This document shows positions 1 through 8,210 of a DNA stretch of 64,000 bases, piece after piece. Position numbers and translations under genes: made by a program. The DNA is taken from NCBI RefSeq assembly GCF_003719305.1, contig NZ_RARC01000026.1, forward strand, positions 31,401 through 95,400, written 5' to 3'. Each line of letters begins with the position of its first letter. The first letter of the stretch is position 1. Below the pieces are notes generated by a model that worked only from the letters and a program-made list of their open reading frames with translations, ran no database searches and was not told the DNA's origin. This DNA comes from Mycolicibacterium stellerae. GTDB taxonomy: Bacteria > Actinomycetota > Actinomycetes > Mycobacteriales > Mycobacteriaceae.

Positions 1-878
1 CGCAGGTCGTACAGCTCGCACGGGTACCGCCCGCCGAAGAACAGATGCACCCTAGGGTTCACCGCCCACTGGGTGAGCTCCATGATGAGCGCCCGCAGCG
101 GCGCCAGCCCGGTGCTGCCCGCGACCATCAGCACGTCGCCGCCGTCCCGGTCGATCTGCATGCCGCCGTGCGGATTCGACAGCCGCCACCGGTCGCCGGG
201 CCGGGTTTCGGCGACGACGGTCGGACTGACCATTCCGCCGGTGACCGATCGGACGTGGAATTCGATGGCGCCGCTCGGGTCAGGGGGCATCGCCGGGCTG
301 AGGTAGCGCCAGCGGCGCGGCCACTGCGGCACCTGCACGGTGACGTATTGGCCCGCGAAGTAGGACAGCGGCTGGTCCAGTGCAAGACGCACCACCGAGA
401 TGTCCCTCGACACCCGGTTCAGCTCGACGACGGTGCCGTCGCAGAACGGCGGGCCCTGTTCTGCGTCTGCAGCGCCACGCATGACGCCGATGAACAGCTC
501 GAGGGCGGCGCGGGCGGTGTCGTCGAGCTTGTCGTCCCAGTTCTGGCTCAACTGTCTGCGCAGCGTCGTGTATAGCGCCTCGTGCATGCTGAAGTAGTGG
601 CTTCCGACCACACCGTACTTGCGATGATCGCGGCCCAGCTGAGCCAGAAACGCGACGGGCTCCTCGGCGCGTTGGTCGACGAGCTCGCCGAACAGCCACG
701 TCATCGCCTGGCTGAACACCGTGAACTGGCTGCCCAGATCGGGCGGGAACAGATCGCGCACCGCCATGTCGATGGCGAACCACTTGGTGTAGAACTGGCG
801 GACCAGCTCCTGGCCGCCGAGGCGTGGATCGACCGCGTCGCGCAGCATCCGCAGCCCGTCGCGGTCGTCGAGTCCCAC
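1..878 (-). CDS. Type II flavohemoglobin-like oxidoreductase, 3' end beyond the window
   Basis: The first 292 residues are present and the frame runs off the left edge. An N-terminal globin fold carries the proximal-histidine segment LGRDHRKYGV (His85). It is followed by a ferredoxin-reductase FAD domain (RYLSP near residue 190) and the beginning of the NAD-binding domain (MVAGSTGLAPLRAL). The family couples a haem globin to NAD(P)H-driven flavin reduction. The nearest relative I recognise is the M. tuberculosis type II flavohemoglobin Rv0385, whose substrate is thought to differ from classical NO dioxygenases. The GTG start follows 18 bp after the in-frame stop of the upstream membrane-protein gene, so the two are probably cotranscribed. 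The family is clear; the exact electron acceptor is inference. Confidence 0.85.
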   Translation of the reverse strand, partial: MGLDDRDGLRMLRDAVDPRLGGQELVRQFYTKWFAIDMAVRDLFPPDLGSQFTVFSQAMTWLFGELVDQRAEEPVAFLAQLGRDHRKYGVVGSHYFSMHEALYTTLRRQLSQNWDDKLDDTARAALELFIGVMRGAADAEQGPPFCDGTVVELNRVSRDISVVRLALDQPLSYFAGQYVTVQVPQWPRRWRYLSPAMPPDPSGAIEFHVRSVTGGMVSPTVVAETRPGDRWRLSNPHGGMQIDRDGGDVLMVAGSTGLAPLRALIMELTQWAVNPRVHLFFGGRYPCELYDL

Positions 879-896
879 GCCGCTTGAGTGTAGGTA

Positions 897-1913
897 TCAG
901 CCGGGCAACCGCCCACCCTTGCCGTCACGCACCGCGGCAATCACGATCAACCCGGCTCCCGCGATCGCCCAGCCGGCCAGCACGACGATCGCCATCGTGG
1001 CGCCCGACCCGCCGAAGAACGCCGTCGAGCGCAGCAGTGTGGCGTTGGCTCCCTGCGGCAACCACTGCCCAAGCGCACCCCATCCGCTGGGCAGGAGCTC
1101 GGGCGCGCTCGCCAGCCCCGAGAGCGGGTTGCCCAGCAACAGTGCAAGCAGGGAGCCTGCGGCCAGCCCGGCGCGGCCGAACAGCGAGCCGAGGCCCAGC
1201 ATCGACAGCCCGGACGCGAGTGCCCCGAGCGCGAGGCCGCCGGCAACCCCCCAGAAGTTCGCGTCAATCGAGCCGAGCACGAACCGCAGCAGCGCCGCGA
1301 TCGTCGCTCCCGCCAGCCCGGCGAACACCACAGCGGCCGCGAACCGGGTCCACACCGCACGTCGCAGCGCGAGCACGAGCACGACGGCGGGCAGCAGGCC
1401 GGCCAGCGTGATGGGCAGCGCGGATGCCGCCAGCCCGGCGCCGCGCGGGTCGGCGGAGGTCGGCGGGGCGACGTCTTCGGTGTGCAGCGCGACCCCCGCG
1501 TGTTGGGCGATGCCGCTGCCGACCTGATTCAGCAGCTGGGCGACGGTCGGGCTCGCGCCGGTCGCGATCAGCAGGGTGCGGCCGTCCGGGCCGAACGAGA
1601 TGCCGCCGTAGACATCCCGATTGCGGATGGCGTCGCGCAGCGCCGCCTCGCCGGGGTAGTAGGTGATCGCGAATGCGCCAGGCGCGTTGTGCTCGAGGAT
1701 TTCGGCAACTTGACCGCTGGCCGCCTGCGGGCCCGCCGCACCGATCGGGACGTCGTGCGGCTTCGAACGCGCCGCAGGCAGGGCGAACGCGATGGCGACG
1801 ATCGCGATCACCACGACCAGCACTGCGACGATGCCGGTCGCGCGCAGCGCGGCGGGGGGTTCATGGGCCTGGGCGGCGTGATGGGTTGGCCTCGGGAGCG
1901 ATTGCGTCGTCAT
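897..1913 (-). CDS. ABC-2/YhgE-like integral membrane protein
   Basis: A 338-residue protein with one N-terminal membrane segment (about residues 26-46), an extracytoplasmic stretch of about 120 residues, then five to six closely spaced C-terminal segments from about residue 165. This 1+5/6 arrangement resembles small ABC-2 permease or YhgE/Pip-type proteins, but no ATPase partner is adjacent. The substrate is unknown. It is divergent from a TetR gene (2015) with a strong operator between them, so repression by that TetR protein and an export role for small molecules are reasonable inferences. The flavohemoglobin gene follows directly on the same strand. Confidence 0.7.
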   Translation of the reverse strand: MTTQSLPRPTHHAAQAHEPPAALRATGIVAVLVVVIAIVAIAFALPAARSKPHDVPIGAAGPQAASGQVAEILEHNAPGAFAITYYPGEAALRDAIRNRDVYGGISFGPDGRTLLIATGASPTVAQLLNQVGSGIAQHAGVALHTEDVAPPTSADPRGAGLAASALPITLAGLLPAVVLVLALRRAVWTRFAAAVVFAGLAGATIAALLRFVLGSIDANFWGVAGGLALGALASGLSMLGLGSLFGRAGLAAGSLLALLLGNPLSGLASAPELLPSGWGALGQWLPQGANATLLRSTAFFGGSGATMAIVVLAGWAIAGAGLIVIAAVRDGKGGRLPG

Positions 1914-1980
1914 TGCTCACTCGCTTTTCATCCGACGTTGAATTTTCTGTCAGCGGTGAGCGTAACTCCGCAATGACCAG

Positions 1981-2008
1981 ATTTCAACAGTCATTGAAAT
2001 GATATCGT
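1981..2008. promoter_or_regulatory. TetR operator and leaderless -10 box
   Basis: A perfect inverted repeat ATTTCAA-N6-TTGAAAT occupies 1981-2000. TATCGT at 2003-2008 follows, and its last base is six bases from the ATG at 2015, the spacing expected for a leaderless mycobacterial start. The operator lies between the two divergent genes, so it could control both the TetR gene and the membrane-protein gene. Confidence 0.6.
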
Positions 2009-2014
2009 CGGCGG

Positions 2015-2647
2015 ATGGCTCCACCTGCGAAGACGACGAGCCGCCGCCGGGGTCGACGGCAGGGCGAGCCGGTTTCGCGCGAGGCGGTACTGCGCGCGGC
2101 CAAGCAGCGGTTCGGGGTGGAGGGGTACGAGAAGACCACTCTGCGCGCGATCGCAAACGACGCGCACGTCGACCCGTCGATGGTGCTCTACCTCTTCGGG
2201 TCGAAGGCCGAACTCTTCCGGGAGTCGCTGCGGTTGATCATCGACCCCGACGCGCTCATCGCGGCGCTCGCCGACGGTGACGGGGATATCGGCACCCGGA
2301 TGGTGCGCACGTACCTGGGAATCTGGGAGCACCAGGACACCGCAGCGAGCATGGTTGCGATGCTGGTGTCTGCGACCTCGAACCCCGATGCACACGAAGC
2401 GTTTCGCGCCTTCATGCAGAGCTATGTGCTGACCGCAGTGGCGGGTGCGCTCGGCGGCGGCGAACAGGCCCGCCTTCGGGCCATGTTGGCCGCGACCAAC
2501 CTGGTTGGTACGGCGATCCTGCGCTACGTGATGCGCGTGCCGCCGCTGGCCACGCTGCCTGCTGACGACGTCGTCAAGCTGATTGCGCCTTCGGTGACCC
2601 GTTACCTGACCGCGTCGGCGCAGGAACTGGGTCTGCCCGAGCTATAG
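2015..2647 (+). CDS. TetR/AcrR-family transcriptional regulator
   Basis: A 210-residue repressor. The N-terminal helix-turn-helix spans roughly residues 20-65 (AKQRFGVEGYEKTTLRAIA, then VDPSMVLYLFGSKAELF), followed by a helical ligand-binding region containing an AcrR-like C-terminal domain. The basic N-terminus (TTSRRRGRR) is typical of mycobacterial members. It is divergent from the ABC-2-like membrane gene with a 20-bp inverted repeat just upstream, so autoregulation and repression of that gene are likely. The inducer is unknown. Its 3' end overlaps the convergent GAP-family gene by 6 bp. Confidence 0.85.
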   Translation: MAPPAKTTSRRRGRRQGEPVSREAVLRAAKQRFGVEGYEKTTLRAIANDAHVDPSMVLYLFGSKAELFRESLRLIIDPDALIAALADGDGDIGTRMVRTYLGIWEHQDTAASMVAMLVSATSNPDAHEAFRAFMQSYVLTAVAGALGGGEQARLRAMLAATNLVGTAILRYVMRVPPLATLPADDVVKLIAPSVTRYLTASAQELGLPEL

Positions 2648-3313
2648 ACCGTGAATTCCCTTGTACAGCACCAGAAGACCAATGACGATCAGAATGGCGG
2701 CGACGAGCGTGGCGTGCTGACGCTCCATCCAGTCCTTCAGCCGGGTCAACGGCTCGTCGAGGCGATCTCCTACCACCGCATAGGCGAGGATGGGGATCGC
2801 CACCGTCGAGCCTGCGAACAAGACGTACCAGGCTTCGGCAGCCCACACCGCAGGGGAGCGCAGCCCGGCAGAGCCAATGGCCAAACCCGCTGCGGCACAG
2901 ATGAAGAGCACCTTCGGGTTGATGACCGTCAACGCCGCGGCGGCAAGGCCCGCGCGCAGCGGCGTGAACTTGCTCATGCTGTTCATCCAGCCTGGGGTGT
3001 GGTCGGACTTCTTGCGGGTGAACCAGCGGTAGAGACCGAAGACGATCAGCGCCGCGCCGATCACGATGCGCGCCCACGACGCCCAGCCGGGTGGCTTCTC
3101 CTTCAGCCCGCCCGCCAGGCTGGAGACCTCGACGAAGATCGTCGTCAACGCCGCCAGCCCGAACAGCCAGCCGGCCAGAAACGCCAGACCCGTCGGCCTT
3201 GGACGCGGCGTGTGCAGCACCAGCACGGCCGGGATGATCGACAACGGCGAAAGCGCGACGACCAGCGCCAGCGGAATGAGCTCGGTCAGTACCGAGCCCC
3301 AATTGCCAGACAT
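2642..3313 (-). CDS. GAP-family (Sap-like) membrane protein
   Basis: A 223-residue polytopic protein with about six membrane segments arranged in two halves and a short basic linker in the middle (RWFTRKKSDHTPGW). This fits the GAP/LysE-like exporter family, whose mycobacterial prototype Gap is needed for surface exposure of glycopeptidolipids. The ATG at 3313 is preferred because AAAGGG lies eight bases upstream; an in-frame start 46 codons further upstream gives a non-membrane extension and lacks such a site. The substrate here is not shown by context. Confidence 0.75.
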   Translation of the reverse strand: MSGNWGSVLTELIPLALVVALSPLSIIPAVLVLHTPRPRPTGLAFLAGWLFGLAALTTIFVEVSSLAGGLKEKPPGWASWARIVIGAALIVFGLYRWFTRKKSDHTPGWMNSMSKFTPLRAGLAAAALTVINPKVLFICAAAGLAIGSAGLRSPAVWAAEAWYVLFAGSTVAIPILAYAVVGDRLDEPLTRLKDWMERQHATLVAAILIVIGLLVLYKGIHGL

Positions 3314-3478
3314 CGACTGCCCTTTCGTCGCGCTACCGAGGAGAAGGTAGCAAGGCGTGACGTCCGCGGCGGCAATTGCGCAGGTTTGTGATTTGCCGCC
3401 GTCGTGGTTCGACGTGGCGGGTGACTCGGTCGCTGATTTGCCGTCATACACGCTGCCGGGCTGACATACTCACCTCCC

Positions 3479-3973
3479 ATGACGCGATCCGCAACGGCGA
3501 AATGTGCGGCCGCTTTTGCGCTGACCGCCGCCCCGGCCGCCGTTCTGACGGTTGTACCGCAGGCCACTGCGCTGGCGGACAGCTGCTCGGACGTGGCATC
3601 CAACTCTGCGATGGCGATCGACACCGGTGCCTGCGCCGACGTGCTCGCGCAGGAGAGGCGTTGGTTGACCGCAATCACCGAGGGCGACCGTGTGACCGTG
3701 GATTCGATTCTGGCGCCGGGCTTCAAGCACATCAACTCCGATGGGATCCTGCTCGACCGCGCGCAGGAGATCGCCGGTCTCGAGAAGGTGTCGTTCACAA
3801 TGAACCCGACCGACCAACTCGTCGACATCGCAGGAGACACGGCGGTGATTCACGGCGTGAACACCCTCATCGACGGCGGCACGGTGCTGGCGCGGGAGCG
3901 GTTCACCGACGTATTCGTGCTACAGAACGGAACCTGGATGGCGCTTTCCGCCCAGGAGACCGCCCAGGGATAG
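3479..3973 (+). CDS. Secreted SnoaL/DUF4440-like protein
   Basis: A 164-residue protein with a Sec signal peptide (basic MTRSATAK, hydrophobic core, cleavage near ATALA-DS at about residue 33). The mature part has the NTF2-like fold signature: VLAQERRWLTAITEGD helix, a central sheet and a C-terminal W-containing strand (FVLQNGTWMALSAQE). Two cysteines (CSDV and GACADV) may form a disulfide outside the cell. Proteins of this fold are ligand-binding or catalytic, and the function here is unknown. It is read away from the GAP gene and may be expressed with the multicopper oxidase that starts 86 bp downstream. Confidence 0.7.
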   Translation: MTRSATAKCAAAFALTAAPAAVLTVVPQATALADSCSDVASNSAMAIDTGACADVLAQERRWLTAITEGDRVTVDSILAPGFKHINSDGILLDRAQEIAGLEKVSFTMNPTDQLVDIAGDTAVIHGVNTLIDGGTVLARERFTDVFVLQNGTWMALSAQETAQG

Positions 3974-4059
3974 CTCGTTCCCGCGGATTTGCCATGTGTA
4001 TATCTGCGGCTCTGTACTGTTTTGCCTGCATCCTCACCCACGTCTGAATGGGGGGCGCC

Positions 4060-7000
4060 ATGCGCCGTCTTCGCGGCAAGCCGGTGCTCGTCATCGCACT
4101 GTCGGTCGTCATATCGATGACCGCGATGATGACGGCATGCAGCAAGGAAAAGACCGCGCCGGTGCCCGCGGCCGGTGTCAATGCCGGGCCGGAAGGAAAG
4201 CCTGCGCCGTTTCGGGAACCGGTGCGCCTTTCGAGCAAGGACGGGGTGCTCGAGGTGCGGTTGTCGGCGCATCAGAGCACCGTCAACCTCGACACGGTCA
4301 AGCAACCCGTGACCAACTTCCTCACCTACGGCTACGACCTGATCAAGGGCACGAGCTCGGACGGCTCGACGAAGAGCGACAACGTCTACCCGGGCCCGAC
4401 GCTGCGCGTGGAACCCGGCGAGAAGCTGATCGTGCACTACGACAACGACCTTGAGAACCTGACCATCCAGGACTACTACGATCCCGCCTTCACTCCCAAG
4501 GGAGGCGAAGTACCGATTTATCCACCGACGCTCAAAGAGTCGCCGCTCAACCTGCACACCCACGGCCTGCACGTCAGCCCGTCGGGCAACGCAGACAACG
4601 TGCTGCTGTCGATTCCGGCAGGCCTTGGCAACACCTATACCTACGACGTCCCCAAGACCATGCCCAACGGGTTGTACTGGTATCACAGCCACCGCCACAC
4701 GATGACCTCACAGCAGACCTACTACGGACTGGCGGGCCTGCTCGAGATCGGGCGGCCCGACGGGAACCTGCCGCTGGTCACCAAGAACAATATTCCGGTG
4801 CGCGACATGGCGATTCAGTACAACTTCGTGTTCGACCGCAACGGTAACGGTCACCAACTGAACAACTACAGCTGGCCGCAGTTCGTCAGCACACTGAAAC
4901 CGCCCGAGGGTGCACAGCTGGCGGACGGCACCTATCAACCGAGCCTGGCCCCGGTGAACATTGCCGACACCACCGCCGGCGCCCAGTACCTCACGCCATG
5001 GTGGGCCGGTCCGCTTTCGCCACACAACAACCGAGGCCAGACCCAGTTCATCCCGTCGAATCTGATGTCCTTCGACAGCCCGACGAAGAAGGTCGCCGAG
5101 AATCCGGCAATGCCGGAGAACGAGCGCGACGTGCAGTTCACCGTCAACGGCCAGTTCCAGCCGGAGCTGAAGATCAAGCCGGGCCAGACCGAGATCTGGG
5201 CGGTGGCCAACATCAGCGACATCGCCTACATGACACTCCAATTGACCGAAACCGCCACCGGCAACCATCCGAAGTTCTCGATCGTCGGCCAGGACGGCAA
5301 CCCCTACACGCGGGTGGGCCTGCCCGTCTACGGGGACGGCACGACGCTCAGCATCCCACCGGGTTCGCGCTACGCGATCGCGGTCACGATGCCAGCCGAA
5401 GGCGACCTGGTACTGGAGTTCCCGCCAGATCCCCATGCCAAGCCGATCGTGAATCCCGGTGTGCTGTATACAAGCAACGGCACCAAGAATCCGCCCGCGG
5501 AAATCGGCACCCTCACCGTGGATCCGAAGTACCTCGCCTTCGGCGACGGCTTCTTCGTGTTCCCCACCCAGACCCTTATTCGCGCCACACCGGACACCAG
5601 CGGGCAGGGGCAGACAACGGCTTTCGAGCCGGGGCAGAACCTCGACGCGTACACCTCCTTCGTGGACACGTCGGTGATGACGCCCGCTGTCAAACGGGCG
5701 CTGGCGATCACCGACGGAATCGGCACCGACAAGGCCAGCAACAACGACCCTAAGGCCGTTGTCTACATGTTCGACGACAACACCTTCCCCAACATCCCGC
5801 TCATCCAGCCACGGCTCAACTCCGTGGAGGAGTGGTTGATCACAAACCTCAACAACGACGCCCACCCGATGCACATCCATGTCAACGACTTCCAGGTGAT
5901 GGCGATCGACGACCCGAACAGGGGCAAGACGGGTGTTCAGCCGTGGGGGCTGGACAACGTCAACGTTCCCGCACCGATCTTCGACGACCGCCATGTCGTG
6001 AGCACCCCCTCGTCGTTGACCATCCGACAGGAGTTCCTGGAGTACGCCGGCACGTATGTGATCCACTGCCACCGCCTCAACCACGAGGACAACGGCCTGA
6101 TGGCTCTCATCAACGTCATTCCCGAGGTGTCGACGTACGCGGTGGCGGTTCCGGGATTGAACGGAAAACCTGCCTCGGTTCAGGTTCGGGATGCCAACGG
6201 CGACAAGGTTCTCCAGACCGTCACCCCGTTCCCGGACTTCGAGGGCACGCCGTCGGTTGCGATGGCCGATGTGAACGGCGACATGATCCTCGACCTGGTC
6301 GTCGGCACAGGCAAGGGAGCGGCTCCAGAGGTGGTCGTCTACGACGGCAATGACACTGCTGACGGCCTTTTCAAGACCGAGCTGACCCGGTTCGCCCCGT
6401 TCGACTCCGGCTTCACCGGCGGGGTGACCGTCGCGGGCGCCGACATCGACGGAAACGCCTTGGCCGACAACATCATCGTCGGCTCGGGGCCGGGGATGGA
6501 ATCGCAGGTGAAAGTCTTCTCGTCGAGCACCCCTTCTGAATCGGGCAAGGCCCCCGACGTGTTCTCCACATTCACGCCGTACCCCGGGTCCCAGTCCGGC
6601 GTCGAGCTGGCCACCGGCATGGTGGAGGCCGGGTCGGGCCGGGAGAGCGTCGTCACCGCACCCGGACCCGGTGACGCGCCGCTGGTCAAGTCTTTCCGGT
6701 GGGACCTGTTCACCCCGACCGCCCGGGCACAGGCCAATGGTACTGCGACGCAATCACATTCGAACAAGCCCAATGAGCCGAGGATGACGTCGCAGATCAT
6801 GGCGTACGACGAGTACTACAAGGGCGGCGTTTCGTTGTCGACCGGCTGGGTCGCGGGCCCCGAGGGGGGCGCGAAGAGCATCATCACCGGGCAACTGGCG
6901 GGCGAAGGCACGGTGCGGGTCTGGTCGAACGGGTCGCGCCTCGACGGGCAGCCCGCCATCTACCTCGACAACCCGAACCATCACGAGGAGAACGTCTCCT

Positions 7001-7242
7001 ACGGCCAGATCGCGGAGTTCACACCGTTCCCAGGCGCCAAGCCGGGCGTCACCGTGGCCACCTCCAGCACCGTCTACGGTGCCGACCTCCTGGTGGCGGG
7101 CATGACGCCGGGCGGTCAGGAGGTTCGCAAGTTCACCCTCGGGCGGCCGACACCGGATGCCAAGACTGTCGCGCCCAAGCAGATCGCGGCGCTGCCGGTG
7201 ATTGCCGGCGTCGCGTCCGCAGCCCCGGTGGCGGGCCGCTAG
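4060..7242 (+). CDS. Multicopper oxidase lipoprotein with C-terminal FG-GAP-like repeats
   Basis: A 1060-residue exported protein. The N-terminus is a lipoprotein signal ending MTAC-S (about residue 27), so it is probably anchored outside the membrane. All four copper-ligand blocks of a laccase-type multicopper oxidase are present: HTH (166-168), HSHRH (209-213), HPMHIH (602-607) and HCHRLNH (669-675) with a Met at 681. Residues from about 700 onward form repeats with DVNGD and DIDGN calcium-type loops like FG-GAP/VCBS propeller blades. This roughly 350-residue extension is absent from ordinary bacterial copper oxidases and may bind surface or substrate. The ATG at 4060 is chosen because a G-run lies just upstream; the in-frame ATG at 4048 is an alternative. 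Confidence 0.88.
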   Translation: MRRLRGKPVLVIALSVVISMTAMMTACSKEKTAPVPAAGVNAGPEGKPAPFREPVRLSSKDGVLEVRLSAHQSTVNLDTVKQPVTNFLTYGYDLIKGTSSDGSTKSDNVYPGPTLRVEPGEKLIVHYDNDLENLTIQDYYDPAFTPKGGEVPIYPPTLKESPLNLHTHGLHVSPSGNADNVLLSIPAGLGNTYTYDVPKTMPNGLYWYHSHRHTMTSQQTYYGLAGLLEIGRPDGNLPLVTKNNIPVRDMAIQYNFVFDRNGNGHQLNNYSWPQFVSTLKPPEGAQLADGTYQPSLAPVNIADTTAGAQYLTPWWAGPLSPHNNRGQTQFIPSNLMSFDSPTKKVAENPAMPENERDVQFTVNGQFQPELKIKPGQTEIWAVANISDIAYMTLQLTETATGNHPKFSIVGQDGNPYTRVGLPVYGDGTTLSIPPGSRYAIAVTMPAEGDLVLEFPPDPHAKPIVNPGVLYTSNGTKNPPAEIGTLTVDPKYLAFGDGFFVFPTQTLIRATPDTSGQGQTTAFEPGQNLDAYTSFVDTSVMTPAVKRALAITDGIGTDKASNNDPKAVVYMFDDNTFPNIPLIQPRLNSVEEWLITNLNNDAHPMHIHVNDFQVMAIDDPNRGKTGVQPWGLDNVNVPAPIFDDRHVVSTPSSLTIRQEFLEYAGTYVIHCHRLNHEDNGLMALINVIPEVSTYAVAVPGLNGKPASVQVRDANGDKVLQTVTPFPDFEGTPSVAMADVNGDMILDLVVGTGKGAAPEVVVYDGNDTADGLFKTELTRFAPFDSGFTGGVTVAGADIDGNALADNIIVGSGPGMESQVKVFSSSTPSESGKAPDVFSTFTPYPGSQSGVELATGMVEAGSGRESVVTAPGPGDAPLVKSFRWDLFTPTARAQANGTATQSHSNKPNEPRMTSQIMAYDEYYKGGVSLSTGWVAGPEGGAKSIITGQLAGEGTVRVWSNGSRLDGQPAIYLDNPNHHEENVSYGQIAEFTPFPGAKPGVTVATSSTVYGADLLVAGMTPGGQEVRKFTLGRPTPDAKTVAPKQIAALPVIAGVASAAPVAGR

Positions 7243-8210
7243 GGCAGGTGCCAGAAGACCCTGGTGACAAGGTAGAACACCACGCTCCAAAATGCCAGGG
7301 CGGCAACGGAAATACCGATACCTCGCCAATTCGTTTTGGTCGCAGGGACATTTGGCGGCGGTCGCAGCCAGTGCTTCAGCAGCGGGTTGACGTAGTAGGG
7401 CATCGTCAGAAAGGTCATGGCGAAGCTGGAGCAGAGGTTTCCGACGAGCAGGTTCAGCCACAGCGGCATTTTCAGCGGCCACAATAAGAGGGACAGCAGT
7501 ACGACCGTCGGGTAGAGGCCCACCCACACCGCGATGGAGGTCTTGATGTCTGATGGAGGCGGCGTGTCATTCCCGTGCTCGTCGAACGCGAACCAGCTGC
7601 CGAACGAGTTGTCGATGGTGCGGGAATGGAAGTCGGAGAACTTCTCGCCCTCCGCAAGCAGTTGCTTACGCTCGTCTGACACCAGCCAGCGGTCCAGGTC
7701 GTCGGCGGTGTCGAAACGATAGAGGGTGGTCCACTCCTCCTGTACGCCTGCGACCGGACGGAACAGCTCAGTGCCGCGAAACCCGGGAAACTTGCTCTCC
7801 GCCAGGTTCATTTGCGCCTGCCAGGCCAGGAAGTCGTCCACGTTGTCCGGGTCGACGCGGTGACTGACCGCGACGGTGACCAACGGGTCGCGATGTTGTG
7901 CGCCGCCGCCGAGTACCTGCTGGGTCGCAGGCCCGTCGAGAAACTCGTGTCCGCCTGCCAACCGGTCCTGTCGGGTCCCGCTGTTGAGCCACGCCTGGAC
8001 GTGGGCGATGCTGTCGAACCGGTACACCACGACCCACTCGGACTGAACGGCCGTCGGCGGATTGATCTCAGCGCCGAGGAAGCCGGGGTACTTGGATGCT
8101 TCTCCGTTCAGGTCTTTCTGCCACGCTTCGAAGGCCTGTTCGCAGCCGGGCCGCACGTTCTGACCGATGATGACGGTGGCCGCGGTGTCGGTGGGGTTCC
8201 TGGTGTCCAT
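7239..8210 (-). CDS. Double ABM-domain protein with C-terminal membrane region
   Basis: A 323-residue protein with two tandem antibiotic-biosynthesis-monooxygenase (ABM, dimeric alpha/beta-barrel) units: residues about 10-100 (VIIGQNVRPGCEQAFEAWQ, YRFDSIAHVQAWL) and about 112-200 (VAVSHRVDPDNVDDFLAWQ, YRFDTADDLDRWL). Three membrane segments follow from about residue 228. Its ATG overlaps the stop codon of the upstream molybdo-hydroxylase subunit (TGATG), so it belongs to that operon. ABM folds bind haem or quinone-like small molecules. A membrane-bound electron-transfer or product-handling role is an inference from the context. The 3' end overlaps the convergent multicopper oxidase by 4 bp. 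Confidence 0.75.
   Translation of the reverse strand: MDTRNPTDTAATVIIGQNVRPGCEQAFEAWQKDLNGEASKYPGFLGAEINPPTAVQSEWVVVYRFDSIAHVQAWLNSGTRQDRLAGGHEFLDGPATQQVLGGGAQHRDPLVTVAVSHRVDPDNVDDFLAWQAQMNLAESKFPGFRGTELFRPVAGVQEEWTTLYRFDTADDLDRWLVSDERKQLLAEGEKFSDFHSRTIDNSFGSWFAFDEHGNDTPPPSDIKTSIAVWVGLYPTVVLLSLLLWPLKMPLWLNLLVGNLCSSFAMTFLTMPYYVNPLLKHWLRPPPNVPATKTNWRGIGISVAALAFWSVVFYLVTRVFWHLP

Noticed and set aside
4708..6753. 681-codon open frame antisense to the multicopper oxidase
   Set aside because: High-GC third-position artefact; the sense strand encodes a complete copper-site protein and the antisense product has no recognisable domain.
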